A stretch of DNA of 6,785 nt from Zymomonas sp. (GCF_020216885.1 NZ_JAIWON010000151.1:1-6785), one strand, 5' to 3'; counted from the first letter of the stretch, positions 1 to 6,433 are shown. Notes: generated from the letters alone by a model not told the origin. Numbers and translations: made by a program.

Positions 1-685
1 AGGGGTTACGTTCCAGCCGTTTGCCCTGTTCTTTTATGTCTTCAATCAGGCAGTCAACACCATAAAGCGCGACCCGACGATAGTCACCGATAATCCGGCC
101 ACGACCATACGCATCTGGCAGACCCGTAATAATTCCAGAGCGACGGCAAGCCATGATTTCCGGCGTATAGACATCAAAGACACCGTCATTATGGGTTTTC
201 CGTAAAGTCGGGAAAATTTTTGACAGGCTTTCGTCTTCTTTGAAGCCATAGGCTTCCAGACCTTTTTTACTCATGTGATAGCCGCCGAAAGGCATGATTG
301 CCCGTTTCAGCGGAGCATCAGTCTGTAACCCAACGACGACCTCAAGGTCTTTTTCAATAAAGCCCGGTGCATGTGCTGTGATATTGGAAACTGTGGAAGT
401 ATCTACATCGAGCACACCGCCTTGGGTTTTCCGTTCGGCCTCGAGAGAGACTTGTAATTTTTCCCAGAGTTTAGTCGTCTTGGGCGTGATACCGGCTAGA
501 AAATCGCTATTTCCGGTATAGCTAGTAACATTTGACAGGATAAAATCACGCGTGTCGATTTCTCGCTGCCATTTGCGCCCTTTAAAACCCCGCCACGGAT
601 CAAGGGCAGAGTCCATCCGTTGATTTTCGGCATCTGGTGCCTGTGTGGCGGCAATGTCAGGTTTTTCCAGGGTGGAAATGGTCAT
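1..685 (-). CDS. pflB: Pyruvate formate-lyase (formate C-acetyltransferase), N-terminal part, cut by window edge
   Basis: PFL is a cytosolic glycyl-radical enzyme that converts pyruvate and CoA to acetyl-CoA and formate without oxygen. Reading the minus strand from ATG 685-683 gives 228 uninterrupted codons that align along their length with E. coli PflB as I remember it. Matching stretches include DFLAG (61-65), GLQTDAPLKRAIMPFGG (119-135), LRKTHNDGVFDVYTPEI (161-177) and GLPDAYGRGRIIGDYRR (188-204), the last near a pyruvate-binding Arg in E. coli. The catalytic Cys pair and the C-terminal glycyl-radical Gly lie outside the window. The start is supported by an AAAGG at 696-700, ten bases upstream. 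It gives about 19 more N-terminal residues than E. coli, so Met24 is a weaker alternative start. The gene is divergent from cydA, with 763 bp between them. PFL is somewhat unexpected in a bacterium that, if it is Zymomonas, ferments mainly through pyruvate decarboxylase. The activating enzyme is not in the window. Confidence 0.95.
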   Translation of the reverse strand, partial: MTISTLEKPDIAATQAPDAENQRMDSALDPWRGFKGRKWQREIDTRDFILSNVTSYTGNSDFLAGITPKTTKLWEKLQVSLEAERKTQGGVLDVDTSTVSNITAHAPGFIEKDLEVVVGLQTDAPLKRAIMPFGGYHMSKKGLEAYGFKEDESLSKIFPTLRKTHNDGVFDVYTPEIMACRRSGIITGLPDAYGRGRIIGDYRRVALYGVDCLIEDIKEQGKRLERNP

Positions 686-933
686 GTCGCTTCAACCTTT
701 GATTCTATGAGCGAGAAAAGACTTAGGAGATATATCTAACAAAATTCGACCCGATCTGACAGCTATTATTAAAAGACAGAATAAGGTCGCGCGCTTTTTA
801 TCAGCTAACTCTAACAAAAAACAGAATCATTTGAAAAAGAATAATAGAATACTCTATATTTAAATTATAAATTGAGCCTTCTTCATATGGCTTTTTAATC
901 ACAACATCCCTAAAATCGGAAAATATCTGTTCC

Positions 934-955
934 CTTTGATAGTCTGTTATCAGAG
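934..955. promoter_or_regulatory. Imperfect inverted repeat, possible operator
   Basis: The arms CTTTGATA (934-941) and TATCAGAG (948-955) are complementary at 7 of 8 positions around a 6-base spacer, gtctgt. The inner TTGAT/ATCAG halves recall an FNR half-site, but the spacing is 8 rather than 4 bases, so it is not a canonical FNR box. Its size suits a dimeric regulator. The function is inferred only from symmetry and position between divergent genes. Confidence 0.35.
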
Positions 956-958
956 ATA

Positions 959-991
959 GAAAATAATTCGATTTCAAAAATCGTTATTTTC
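959..991. repeat. 14-bp stem hairpin with a 2-nt bulge in the pflB-cydA gap
   Basis: The outer arms GAAAATAA (959-966) and TTATTTTC (984-991) pair perfectly. The inner arms CGATTT (969-974) and AAATCG (978-983) also pair perfectly, with a 3-base loop caa (975-977) and a 2-base bulge tt (967-968) on one side only. The 14 paired positions in an AT-rich region could form a hairpin in RNA or act as an extended operator. It lacks a GC-rich stem followed by a U-run, so it is not a typical intrinsic terminator. Confidence 0.5.
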
Positions 992-999
992 AATATTGA

Positions 1000-1009
1000 G
1001 ACGTACGTC
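1000..1009. promoter_or_regulatory. Perfect 10-bp palindrome GACGTACGTC
   Basis: GACGTACGTC is perfectly self-complementary and lies nine bases beyond the 959-991 hairpin. It is a GC-richer island in an AT-rich region and could be half of a regulator site. A 10-bp palindrome can occur by chance. The clustering with two other dyads within 76 bp is what makes it worth marking. Confidence 0.25.
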
Positions 1010-1198
1010 CCTTTTCCCTTACACCTATCGTGACTTTCTTTTGAAATCGCCCCTATTCAACGAATTACTGGGCAAGTTTTGAAATAAAGCCCTTAATCGC
1101 TTCATCACTATTTTATTTAAAAATTGTTATTGATTTATAAATAGATGCTATAACTACAGCAATATACTCAAAACAATCTGACATGAGCATATTACATT

Positions 1199-1444
1199 TT
1201 AAAATTTATCAAAAAAATAAATAAAATTAAAGAAATATAAAATGATAATTAAACCCGATTGAAGATAAATAGACTGTGGATAGAGATTATTACCCCCAAG
1301 GATCAAGAAATTCTCTATTGACACAATACCCGATGCTATCAATACACCGATAATATATAGGGGGCATTTTACAGATTCAGGAAGCTGATCCCTGAAGAAA
1401 AGCCCATAGACCCTAATAATTCCTAATATTATCGACGGAGCCAT
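1199..1444 (-). pseudogene. Doubtful antisense membrane ORF, possible RnfE/NqrD-like fragment
   Basis: The frame is open on the minus strand from 1501 to 1199 (100 codons). From the internal ATG at 1444 it gives 81 residues with three hydrophobic stretches and ends in a run rich in Phe and Ile. The segment around LPESVKCPLYIIGVLIASGI resembles, by eye, the conserved P-x-x-(V/I)-(K/R)-x-P-(I/L)-Y...IAS stretch of RnfE/RsxE-type integral membrane subunits, followed by an LY motif as in that family. The remainder does not match, there is no good ribosome binding site, and the 5' end overlaps the cydA start region. It is either an eroded fragment of a redox-pump membrane subunit or a chance hydrophobic frame in AT-rich DNA. 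Chance is not excluded. Confidence 0.2.
1436..1440 (+). promoter_or_regulatory. Ribosome binding site of cydA
   Basis: CGGAG lies eight bases before ATG 1449 and fixes the cydA start. A very similar CGGAG precedes cydB at 2871-2875. Confidence 0.7.
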
Positions 1445-1448
1445 TTCT

Positions 1449-2879
1449 ATGGTACCAGATGCGACCGCTTTAATGCTCGCCCGAATACAATTTGCATTCA
1501 CGGTGGGCTTTCATATTATCTTTCCGGCTTTTTCTATTGGCCTTGCAGCTTATCTGGCTGTTCTTGAAGGCTTGTGGTTGAAGACTGGCCGGAATGTCTA
1601 TCTTCATCTTTTTAAATACTGGATTAAAATTTTCGCGCTCGTATTTGGTATGGGCGTGGTTTCCGGCCTTGTGATGGCCTATGAATTCGGGACGAACTGG
1701 TCTCTTTTCTCTCAGAAGGCTGGGGCTATAACGGGCCCGCTTTTGGGATATGAAGTGCTGACCGCCTTTTTCCTTGAAGCCGGATTCCTCGGTATCATGC
1801 TATTTGGTCTGGGACGGGTTGGAAAAGGTCTGCATTTTTTGGCGACCTGTTTGGTTTCTATCGGCACCCTGATTTCCATGACCTGGATTTTGGCTTCCAA
1901 CTCATGGATGCAGACCCCAGCTGGCTATAGCATTGATCCAAAAACCGGCCATTTCTTGCCGAAAAGCTGGTTTGAAGTGATCTTTAACCCCTCCTTCCCT
2001 TACCGTCTTGTTCATATGGGTATGGCAGCCTTTATCTGTGTGGCTTTTGTGGTGGGGGCTACCGCCGCTTTCCATATGCTGCGCGACCGTAAAAACGGAA
2101 AACCGGTAACGGAACCTGTCCGCGTGATGTTTTCCATGGCATTGTGGATGGCCGCCATTGCAGCGCCCTTCCAGCTTTTGGCTGGTGATATGCATGGTTT
2201 GAATACCTTGAAATATCAGCCCGCCAAAATCGCAGCGATGGAAGGTGACTGGGAAAGCGAAGGCCCAGCCTCTGAAATTTTGTTCGGTATTCCGAATATG
2301 AAAACCGAACGCACCGATTATGCCATCAAAATTCCTTATGCCGGTTCTTTGATCTTGACCCATAGCCTGAATGGCAAGGTTCCCGGATTAAAAGATTACC
2401 CCAAAGACCAGCGTCCGCCTTCCCCGATCCTGTTTTTCTCTTTCAGAATCATGGTCGGTCTGGGTGGTCTGATGATCCTGTTAGGTCTTTGGTCGCTGTT
2501 CCTGCGTTTCCGTGGTCAGTTATATAATAATAAAGCCTTGCAATGGGCGACGTTGTTGATGGCACCGTCAGGCTTTATCGCCCTGTTATGCGGTTGGGTC
2601 ACGACTGAAGTCGGTCGCCAGCCTTATACTGTTTACGGCTTGCTCCGCACCTCGGATAGTGTTTCTCCGGTTATGTTGCCGAGTATGATTTTCTCGATGA
2701 CGGCCTTTGTGATCGTTTACTTCTTCGTTTTCGGAGCGGGTATGCTGATCTTGTTTCGGATGCTTTCGCATCAGCCTTCTTCCCATGAAAAAGGTGCCGA
2801 TCCGGAAAATCCTCTCCAGAATAGCCATGCCAAAGGGGCAACCCGACTGGCTCAAGACCTTTCCGGTAAACGGAGTTAA
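1449..2879 (+). CDS. cydA: Cytochrome bd quinol oxidase subunit I, short-Q-loop (CIO) type
   Basis: This is the haem-carrying subunit of the inner-membrane bd oxidase, which oxidises ubiquinol and reduces oxygen to water without pumping protons. Its 476 residues are shorter than E. coli CydA (522) because the Q-loop lacks the E. coli insertion, as in CioA proteins. By alignment to E. coli numbering, haem ligands and pocket residues are present: His22 (Ec His19), Glu102 and Glu110 (Ec Glu99/Glu107), His189 (Ec His186), Met335 in FRIM (Ec Met393) and Glu387 (Ec Glu445). Q-loop residues Lys260 and Glu265 match Ec Lys252/Glu257. The TEVGRQPYTVYGLLRTSDSVSP region is typical of the CIO group, but the usual GRQPW is GRQPY (Tyr393). 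There are about nine membrane spans and a polar C-terminal tail. The gene starts the operon with cydB and a small DUF2474 gene. The family assignment is secure; cyanide insensitivity is an inference. Confidence 0.97.
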   Translation: MVPDATALMLARIQFAFTVGFHIIFPAFSIGLAAYLAVLEGLWLKTGRNVYLHLFKYWIKIFALVFGMGVVSGLVMAYEFGTNWSLFSQKAGAITGPLLGYEVLTAFFLEAGFLGIMLFGLGRVGKGLHFLATCLVSIGTLISMTWILASNSWMQTPAGYSIDPKTGHFLPKSWFEVIFNPSFPYRLVHMGMAAFICVAFVVGATAAFHMLRDRKNGKPVTEPVRVMFSMALWMAAIAAPFQLLAGDMHGLNTLKYQPAKIAAMEGDWESEGPASEILFGIPNMKTERTDYAIKIPYAGSLILTHSLNGKVPGLKDYPKDQRPPSPILFFSFRIMVGLGGLMILLGLWSLFLRFRGQLYNNKALQWATLLMAPSGFIALLCGWVTTEVGRQPYTVYGLLRTSDSVSPVMLPSMIFSMTAFVIVYFFVFGAGMLILFRMLSHQPSSHEKGADPENPLQNSHAKGATRLAQDLSGKRS

Positions 2880-2885
2880 CTGACA

Positions 2886-3908
2886 ATGACTGCAACAGAA
2901 TATTGGCTGCCCGTTGTCTGGGCATGTCTTGCCGCAGTAGGTATCCTTATCTACGTCGTCCTTGATGGCTTTGATTTGGGTATCGGAATCCTATTCGCGA
3001 CCCAAAAGGATGAAGAGCATCGCGATGTGATGATGAATACCATCGCACCGGTTTGGGATGGTAATGAAACATGGATGGTTTTTGGAGGTGCTGTTCTTCT
3101 CGGTGCTTTCCAGACCGCTTATTCTGTGATTTTGCCTGCTCTTTATCTGCCCCTTATTATGATGCTGCTTGCCCTTATTTTTCGGGGCGTTGCTTTTGAA
3201 TTTCGGGTTCATGCCCATAATAAAGCCGCGCGTTGTCTTTGGGGGGCTGCCTTTATGGGGGGGTCAACCCTTGCGACTTTCTGCCAAGGTATGGTTCTTG
3301 GTGGTTTGCTTCAGGGGATCAAAACGACAGGCCATCATTTTACCGGTAGCGCCTTAGATTGGCTCAATCCTTTTTCGATTTTCTGTGGTTTTGCTTTGGT
3401 TGTCGGTTACGGTTTATTGGGTGCCGGATGGTTGATCTGGCGGACGGAAGGCGAATTACAGGCCTATGCCCGTCGCGCCGCTCGCTGTTTGGGTAGCCTT
3501 TTGCTCGTCTGTATCGCCATTGTTGCGGTTTGGACGCCTATGCTGCGTTCGACCTATCTCAACACTTGGACGAATAGTTCAAGCCATGCCGTGGCGGCGG
3601 TTGTCTTGGCCGTTCTTGCGGTGTTGGTATCCGTTGTCTTCTTCCGTAGCCTGAAAAGCGGTAAAGACAGAACGCCTTTCCTTTGTGCCTTGGGATGGTT
3701 TATTCTTAGCTATATCGGTCTGGCTTTGTCCGCGTGGCCGTATATCGTGCCGCCTTATATCACCATCTGGCAGGCCTCTTCGCCTGTTACCAGTCAGACT
3801 TTCTTGCTGGTCGGAACGGTCATCCTGCTGCCTTTGGTATTGGCTTACACCATTTATTGCTACAAAATCTTCCATGGCAAGGTTACCAGCAATGACGGGT
3901 ATCACTAG
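2886..3908 (+). CDS. cydB: Cytochrome bd quinol oxidase subunit II
   Basis: CydB is the second integral membrane subunit of the bd oxidase. It packs against CydA and is required for assembly of the oxygen-reducing di-haem site. Its 340 residues match the CioB size (E. coli CydB is 379). The first span carries IYVVLDGFDLGIG (22-34). It is followed by VWDGNETWMVFGGAVLLGAF (56-75), where Asp58 aligns with the E. coli proton-path Asp58 and NETW is the CIO form of the E. coli NQVW. FRGVAFEFR near residue 100 is also conserved. About eight membrane spans are visible. ATG 2886 follows the cydA stop after six bases, and its CGGAG (2871-2875) lies inside the end of cydA, so the two are co-transcribed and probably translationally coupled. 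The next gene begins one base after the cydB stop. Confidence 0.97.
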   Translation: MTATEYWLPVVWACLAAVGILIYVVLDGFDLGIGILFATQKDEEHRDVMMNTIAPVWDGNETWMVFGGAVLLGAFQTAYSVILPALYLPLIMMLLALIFRGVAFEFRVHAHNKAARCLWGAAFMGGSTLATFCQGMVLGGLLQGIKTTGHHFTGSALDWLNPFSIFCGFALVVGYGLLGAGWLIWRTEGELQAYARRAARCLGSLLLVCIAIVAVWTPMLRSTYLNTWTNSSSHAVAAVVLAVLAVLVSVVFFRSLKSGKDRTPFLCALGWFILSYIGLALSAWPYIVPPYITIWQASSPVTSQTFLLVGTVILLPLVLAYTIYCYKIFHGKVTSNDGYH

Positions 3909-3909
3909 G

Positions 3910-4074
3910 ATGAAGTGGTTTCAGCGTTTCAGATTACCCTTGGAAGCCGATGAAGCCGATCATGCCCCAAAAGATTTTGGTCGACGGATGGGCTGGTTTA
4001 TTGGGCTTTGGGCAGGCAGTGTTGTCGTCACCATTGTTGTGGCGAAACTTCTAAAAATGCTCATCCCTCATTAA
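3910..4074 (+). CDS. Small single-span membrane protein of bd oxidase operon, DUF2474-like
   Basis: ATG 3910 opens a 54-residue frame beginning one base after the cydB TAG, the position where many cydAB operons encode a small accessory subunit. The protein has a charged N-terminal part (about residues 1-26, acidic patch EADEADHAPKD), then RRMGWFIGLWAGSVVVTIVVA (25-45) forming one transmembrane helix, and a short basic tail KLLKMLIPH. The R-R-x-G-W-x-x-x-x-W-A-x-S pattern before the helix resembles DUF2474 proteins found with CIO-type cydAB. It does not look like E. coli CydX. A role as third subunit or assembly factor is inferred from position and topology. The same frame is open upstream to 3685, but that part overlaps cydB and gives a composition unlike this protein, so I chose 3910. 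There is no strong ribosome binding site, which suggests translational coupling. Confidence 0.85.
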   Translation: MKWFQRFRLPLEADEADHAPKDFGRRMGWFIGLWAGSVVVTIVVAKLLKMLIPH

Positions 4075-4094
4075 GGGTGACGATACGATCGAAA

Positions 4095-4126
4095 AAAGCC
4101 GCAGATGTTGAGTCTGCGGCTTTCTT
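4095..4126 (+). terminator. Intrinsic terminator of the cydAB operon
   Basis: The arms GCCGCAGA (4098-4105) and TCTGCGGC (4113-4120) pair perfectly around a 7-base loop, extended by AAA/TTT pairs, and are followed by TTTCTTATT. It lies 20 bases after the stop of the small DUF2474-like gene and closes the operon before the peroxidase gene. The A-run in front of the stem could also allow it to work on the opposite strand. Confidence 0.9.
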
Positions 4127-4203
4127 ATTATGGAAACGCATCTATTCTACGGTTTTTGCGCCAGAATTATGGCAGAATGGCTATAACCAACCGTCCTTTT
4201 TCC

Positions 4204-4209
4204 AAGGAG
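4204..4209 (+). promoter_or_regulatory. Strong ribosome binding site of the DyP peroxidase gene
   Basis: AAGGAG ends seven bases before ATG 4217. It is the best Shine-Dalgarno sequence in the window and fixes the start. A TATAAC at 4182-4187 could be the -10 box of a separate promoter after the upstream terminator, but no good -35 box is at the right distance. Confidence 0.8.
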
Positions 4210-4216
4210 AATTATT

Positions 4217-5146
4217 ATGTCCGAACCCCTGCCCCAAGCTATTGTTACGCCTATCACGCCTACTGCAATTTTTTTGGTTGTGACCCTTAAAGAAGGAAAA
4301 GAGGCAGAAGATACTATTCGCTCTTTCTGTCCTGATTTATCGGCTTTGCGTCGGACGGTTTCGCTTCGGGATCGAGATGCCCGTTTGACCTGTGTGATGG
4401 GTATTGGTTCAGAGGCTTGGGATCGTTTATTCCCTGATGCACCTCGCCCAAAAGAGCTACATCCGTTCAAAGAATTAAAAGGCGTGCATCATGCGGTTTC
4501 AACAGCCGGTGATTTGCTGTTCCATATCCGCGCCCATCGGATGGATATTTGCTTTGAAATGGCATCGCTGATTATGGAGCGGATTCGGCCTGCCGTTCAA
4601 GTTCAAGATGAAGTCCATGGCTTTAAATATTTTGATTCCCGTGCCTTGATCGGTTTTGTGGATGGGACGGAAAATCCCGAAGATGAGGAAGCCTGCGAGG
4701 CTGTTCTTATTAGAGAGGATGATCCCGATTTTAAAAATGGCAGCTATGTTATCGTCCAAAAATATTTTCATAATCTTGATGCGTGGAATAAATTGCCGGT
4801 CGAAATGCAAGAAAAAATTATTGGCCGGAAGAAGCTATCCAATGTCGAATTGGATGATGAGACCAAACCCGACTATGCCCATAATGCCTTGACCGTTATT
4901 GAGCGGGATGGCGAAGAATTGGCAATTTTACGGGATAACATGCCCTTTGGTGAAATTGGAAAAGGCGAATTCGGCACGTATTTTATTGGTTATGCCCGTT
5001 CGCCTTCTGTGACCGAAGAAATGCTGGAAAATATGTTTATCGGTCGTCCTAAAGGAAATTATGATCGTTTGCTTGATTTCAGCACGCCGGTAACCGGCTG
5101 TTTATTCTTTACGCCTTCTGCTGATTTTTTGGATGAGGTTGAATAA
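4217..5146 (+). CDS. DyP-type haem peroxidase, YfeX-like (class B/P)
   Basis: DyP peroxidases use a b-type haem and hydrogen peroxide to oxidise dyes, phenols and possibly porphyrinogens. The physiological substrate of most is unknown. The 309 residues match E. coli YfeX (about 299) in length and family. The signature GFVDGTENP is at 146-154, with distal Asp149. The proximal haem ligand is most likely His222 in YAHNALTVI, and the distal Arg is Arg239 in ILRDNMPFG (237-245). All three catalytic positions are therefore intact. There is no signal peptide, so it should be cytosolic, and there is no long C-terminal extension of the encapsulin-cargo kind. It follows the cydAB operon after a terminator and has its own strong ribosome binding site, so it is probably transcribed separately. 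Its place next to the oxidase suggests a peroxide-detoxifying role, which is inference. Confidence 0.95.
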   Translation: MSEPLPQAIVTPITPTAIFLVVTLKEGKEAEDTIRSFCPDLSALRRTVSLRDRDARLTCVMGIGSEAWDRLFPDAPRPKELHPFKELKGVHHAVSTAGDLLFHIRAHRMDICFEMASLIMERIRPAVQVQDEVHGFKYFDSRALIGFVDGTENPEDEEACEAVLIREDDPDFKNGSYVIVQKYFHNLDAWNKLPVEMQEKIIGRKKLSNVELDDETKPDYAHNALTVIERDGEELAILRDNMPFGEIGKGEFGTYFIGYARSPSVTEEMLENMFIGRPKGNYDRLLDFSTPVTGCLFFTPSADFLDEVE

Positions 5147-5167
5147 ACGCTCAAAATGGTTTTCTTG

Positions 5168-5201
5168 GGCAGGGGATGGTGGCCTATTTTAGTCCCCTGC
5201 C
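5168..5201 (+). terminator. Stem-loop after the peroxidase gene, imperfect terminator
   Basis: GGCAGGGGA (5168-5176) and TCCCCTGCC (5193-5201) form a perfect 9-bp GC-rich stem with a 16-base loop, beginning 21 bases after the peroxidase stop. No U-run follows directly; the first T-rich stretch is at 5216-5224. It may be a weak terminator or an RNA 3'-end stabiliser. Confidence 0.5.
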
Positions 5202-5272
5202 GTCAATGGGTCGTTTGTTTTTTCCGGTGGCAAGAACCAAAATTATTATAAAACGAGAAAGATCCTGTGTTT

Positions 5273-5740
5273 ATGTCCCGTACAAATTTGAACGACCTGC
5301 AATCTTTTTTGATTGTTGCACAGGAAAAAAGTTTTACAAAAGCGGCGGCCAAATTAGGGGTGTCTCAATCGGCGCTTAGCCATACCGTCAGACAACTGGA
5401 AGCCCGCCTTAATCTGACATTGTTAATAAGAACAACCCGCAGTGTTACCCCGACATCCGCCGGAGCATATTTAATACAAAATATGGCACCCCATTTTGAC
5501 CAAATAGAAAAACAACTGGCTTCAATTGGGGAATTGCGCAATCAACCTACTGGCACCATTCGGATTACCTCTACAGATGATGCGCTTGCCTATATCGTTC
5601 GTCCTAAGATCAAGGGTTTTTTGCAGAAATATCCGGGCGTTAAAATAGAGTTAGTATCTGATATAAAATTGGTTGATATTTTTACTGAAAAATTTGATGC
5701 GGCTATCCGACTAGGCTCAGGACTCATAGCCAGAAGATGA
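5273..5740 (+). pseudogene. LysR-type transcriptional regulator, 5' half only, truncated at an insertion sequence
   Basis: LysR regulators are DNA-binding tetramers of about 300 residues with an N-terminal winged helix-turn-helix and a C-terminal effector domain. Here native sequence runs for 147 codons from ATG 5273 (GTG 5267 is also possible). The helix-turn-helix is clear: LQSFLIVAQEKSFTKAAAKLG, then VSQSALSHTVRQLEARLN, then TTRSVTPTSAG. TGTIRITSTDDA starts the effector domain, which stops at KFDAAIRL. The last eight codons (GSGLIARR) and the TGA belong to the IS end. More than half of the effector domain is missing, and its continuation is not found on the far side of the IS. The product might still bind DNA but should not sense a ligand normally. 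Expected neighbours regulated by it are not visible. A poor GAGAAAGA precedes the start. Confidence 0.9.
5714..5727. repeat. Left terminal inverted repeat of the IS
   Basis: GGCTCAGGACTCAT, inverted and repeated at 6420-6433 with one mismatch. The transposase stop codon (TGA, 5726-5724 on the minus strand) lies inside it. Confidence 0.9.
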
Positions 5741-6372
5741 CGGTTGCGGCGAGGCAGATGGCTGAGAAGAAGACATTCGGGCATCTGTCATAGCGGGTTG
5801 CGACCCGCCGCCAGTCCTTGAGCCTTCTGAACATAATCTCGATGCGGTTGCGGCGTTTATATTTTCTCTTATCGTATTTGACTGGTTTTCCGCGGGATTT
5901 TCGTCCTGGAATGCAGGGCAGCAGCACCGATATAGTCGCTGATCTGCCCCGCAGTCATGAAAAAGCTCAGCGGTCGTCCGTTCTGATCGGTGATCGCATG
6001 CAGCTTCGCCTTTTGTCCGTCCGATCAGACGCCCTGGATCCCTTTTTTTAGCCGCAGGCTTGAAACCGTGCGGTGCGCTTTGAGATACGTCGCATCAATC
6101 ATGATTGTCTGAGACTCGGCTTTCGCAGCAGATAGGCCATCCATCATCCGCATGAAAATGCCCATGTCGCCCCAGCGCTTCCAGCGGTTGTACAGCGTCT
6201 TATGTGGACCGTATTCCCGGGGCGCATCACGCCAGCGCATCCCATTACGGTTCACGAAAATGATCCCGCTCAACACGCGGCGGTCATAAACACGGGGTCT
6301 GCCGTGGCTCTTTGGGAAAAAGGGCCGCAGACGATCCATCTGTTCATCCGTCAGCCAAAACAAGTCGCTCAT
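5724..6372 (-). pseudogene. Broken IS5-family DDE transposase (two frames, two internal deletions)
   Basis: The first frame starts at ATG 6372, after GAGGAG (6385-6380), and runs 115 codons. It contains the N-terminal domain (LTDEQMDRLRPFFP, NRNGMRWRDAP, YGPHKTLYNRWKRW) and the first catalytic Asp93 in MIDATYLKAH, ending at 6025. A run of seven A residues before GGG (minus strand, 6049-6043) is a plausible -1 slippage site: the -1 frame continues as GRLIGRTKG, as in relatives. Then about 11 bases are lost near 6004-6010, and another frame continues KLHAITDQNGRPLSFFMTAGQISDY. About 100 bases are lost near 5911-5917, joining GAAAL directly to CIPGRKSRGK. That second gap removes the DRGYD region with the middle catalytic Asp. 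The C-terminal frame, with RNRIEIMFRRLKDW (third catalytic Glu), ends at 5724. The enzyme cannot be active. Confidence 0.9.
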
Positions 6373-6419
6373 CTCCAGTCTCCTCGCAGAGCCTGAATCA
6401 GATTTCCGTAATCAAATCA

Positions 6420-6433
6420 ATGGGTCCTGAGCC
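6420..6433. repeat. Right terminal inverted repeat of the IS
   Basis: ATGGGTCCTGAGCC, whose complement reads GGCTCAGGACCCAT, matching the left end at 13 of 14 positions. It lies about 50 bp upstream of the transposase start. Confidence 0.9.

Larger units (their letters stand above)
686..1448. other. Long AT-rich divergent intergenic region between pflB and cydA
   Basis: This 763-bp stretch separates two divergent genes and should contain both promoters and their control sites. It is visibly more AT-rich than the flanking genes. It holds three dyad elements (934-955, 959-991, 1000-1009), a 10-bp palindrome AGATATATCT at 728-737 close to pflB, and a doubtful antisense membrane ORF at 1199-1444. 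A candidate cydA promoter (TTGTTA at 1124-1129 and TATAAC at 1149-1154) has a 19-bp spacer and is weak. If it were used, cydA would have a leader of roughly 290 nt. I found no TTGAT-N4-ATCAA site of the FNR type. No convincing plus-strand gene is visible. Confidence 0.7.
5714..6433 (-). mobile_element. Defective IS5-family (IS427-like) insertion sequence, about 720 bp
   Basis: The element is bounded by terminal inverted repeats at 5714-5727 and 6420-6433 that match at 13 of 14 positions. It encodes a two-frame DDE transposase on the minus strand. Both flanks carry TA (5712-5713 and 6434-6435), which suits the short target duplications of the IS427 group but is too short to be proof. The flanks belong to two unrelated genes, a LysR gene on the left and a serine recombinase relic on the right, so this is not a simple insertion into one gene. 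Relatives that I recall are about 100 bp longer, and the difference is accounted for by deletions inside the transposase. The name of the exact IS is unknown to me. Confidence 0.9.

Noticed and set aside
686..1448. A canonical FNR box or a riboswitch in the pflB-cydA gap.
   Set aside because: No TTGAT-N4-ATCAA pair was found, and no conserved riboswitch core was recognised. The nearest candidate at 934-955 has 8-base spacing.
1902..2363. A 153-codon minus-strand frame inside cydA.
   Set aside because: It is His-, Gly- and Arg-rich antisense of a well-supported membrane protein gene, with no family resemblance and no ribosome binding site.
3685..3909. Upstream extension of the DUF2474-like frame to give a 129-residue protein.
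   Set aside because: The extension lies wholly inside cydB in another frame, has shadow-like composition, and the small protein family starts near residue 76 of it.
5267..5272. GTG at 5267 as the LysR start.
   Set aside because: It is possible, but ATG 5273 matches the usual MSRTNLNDL-type N-terminus of related regulators. Neither start has a strong ribosome binding site.
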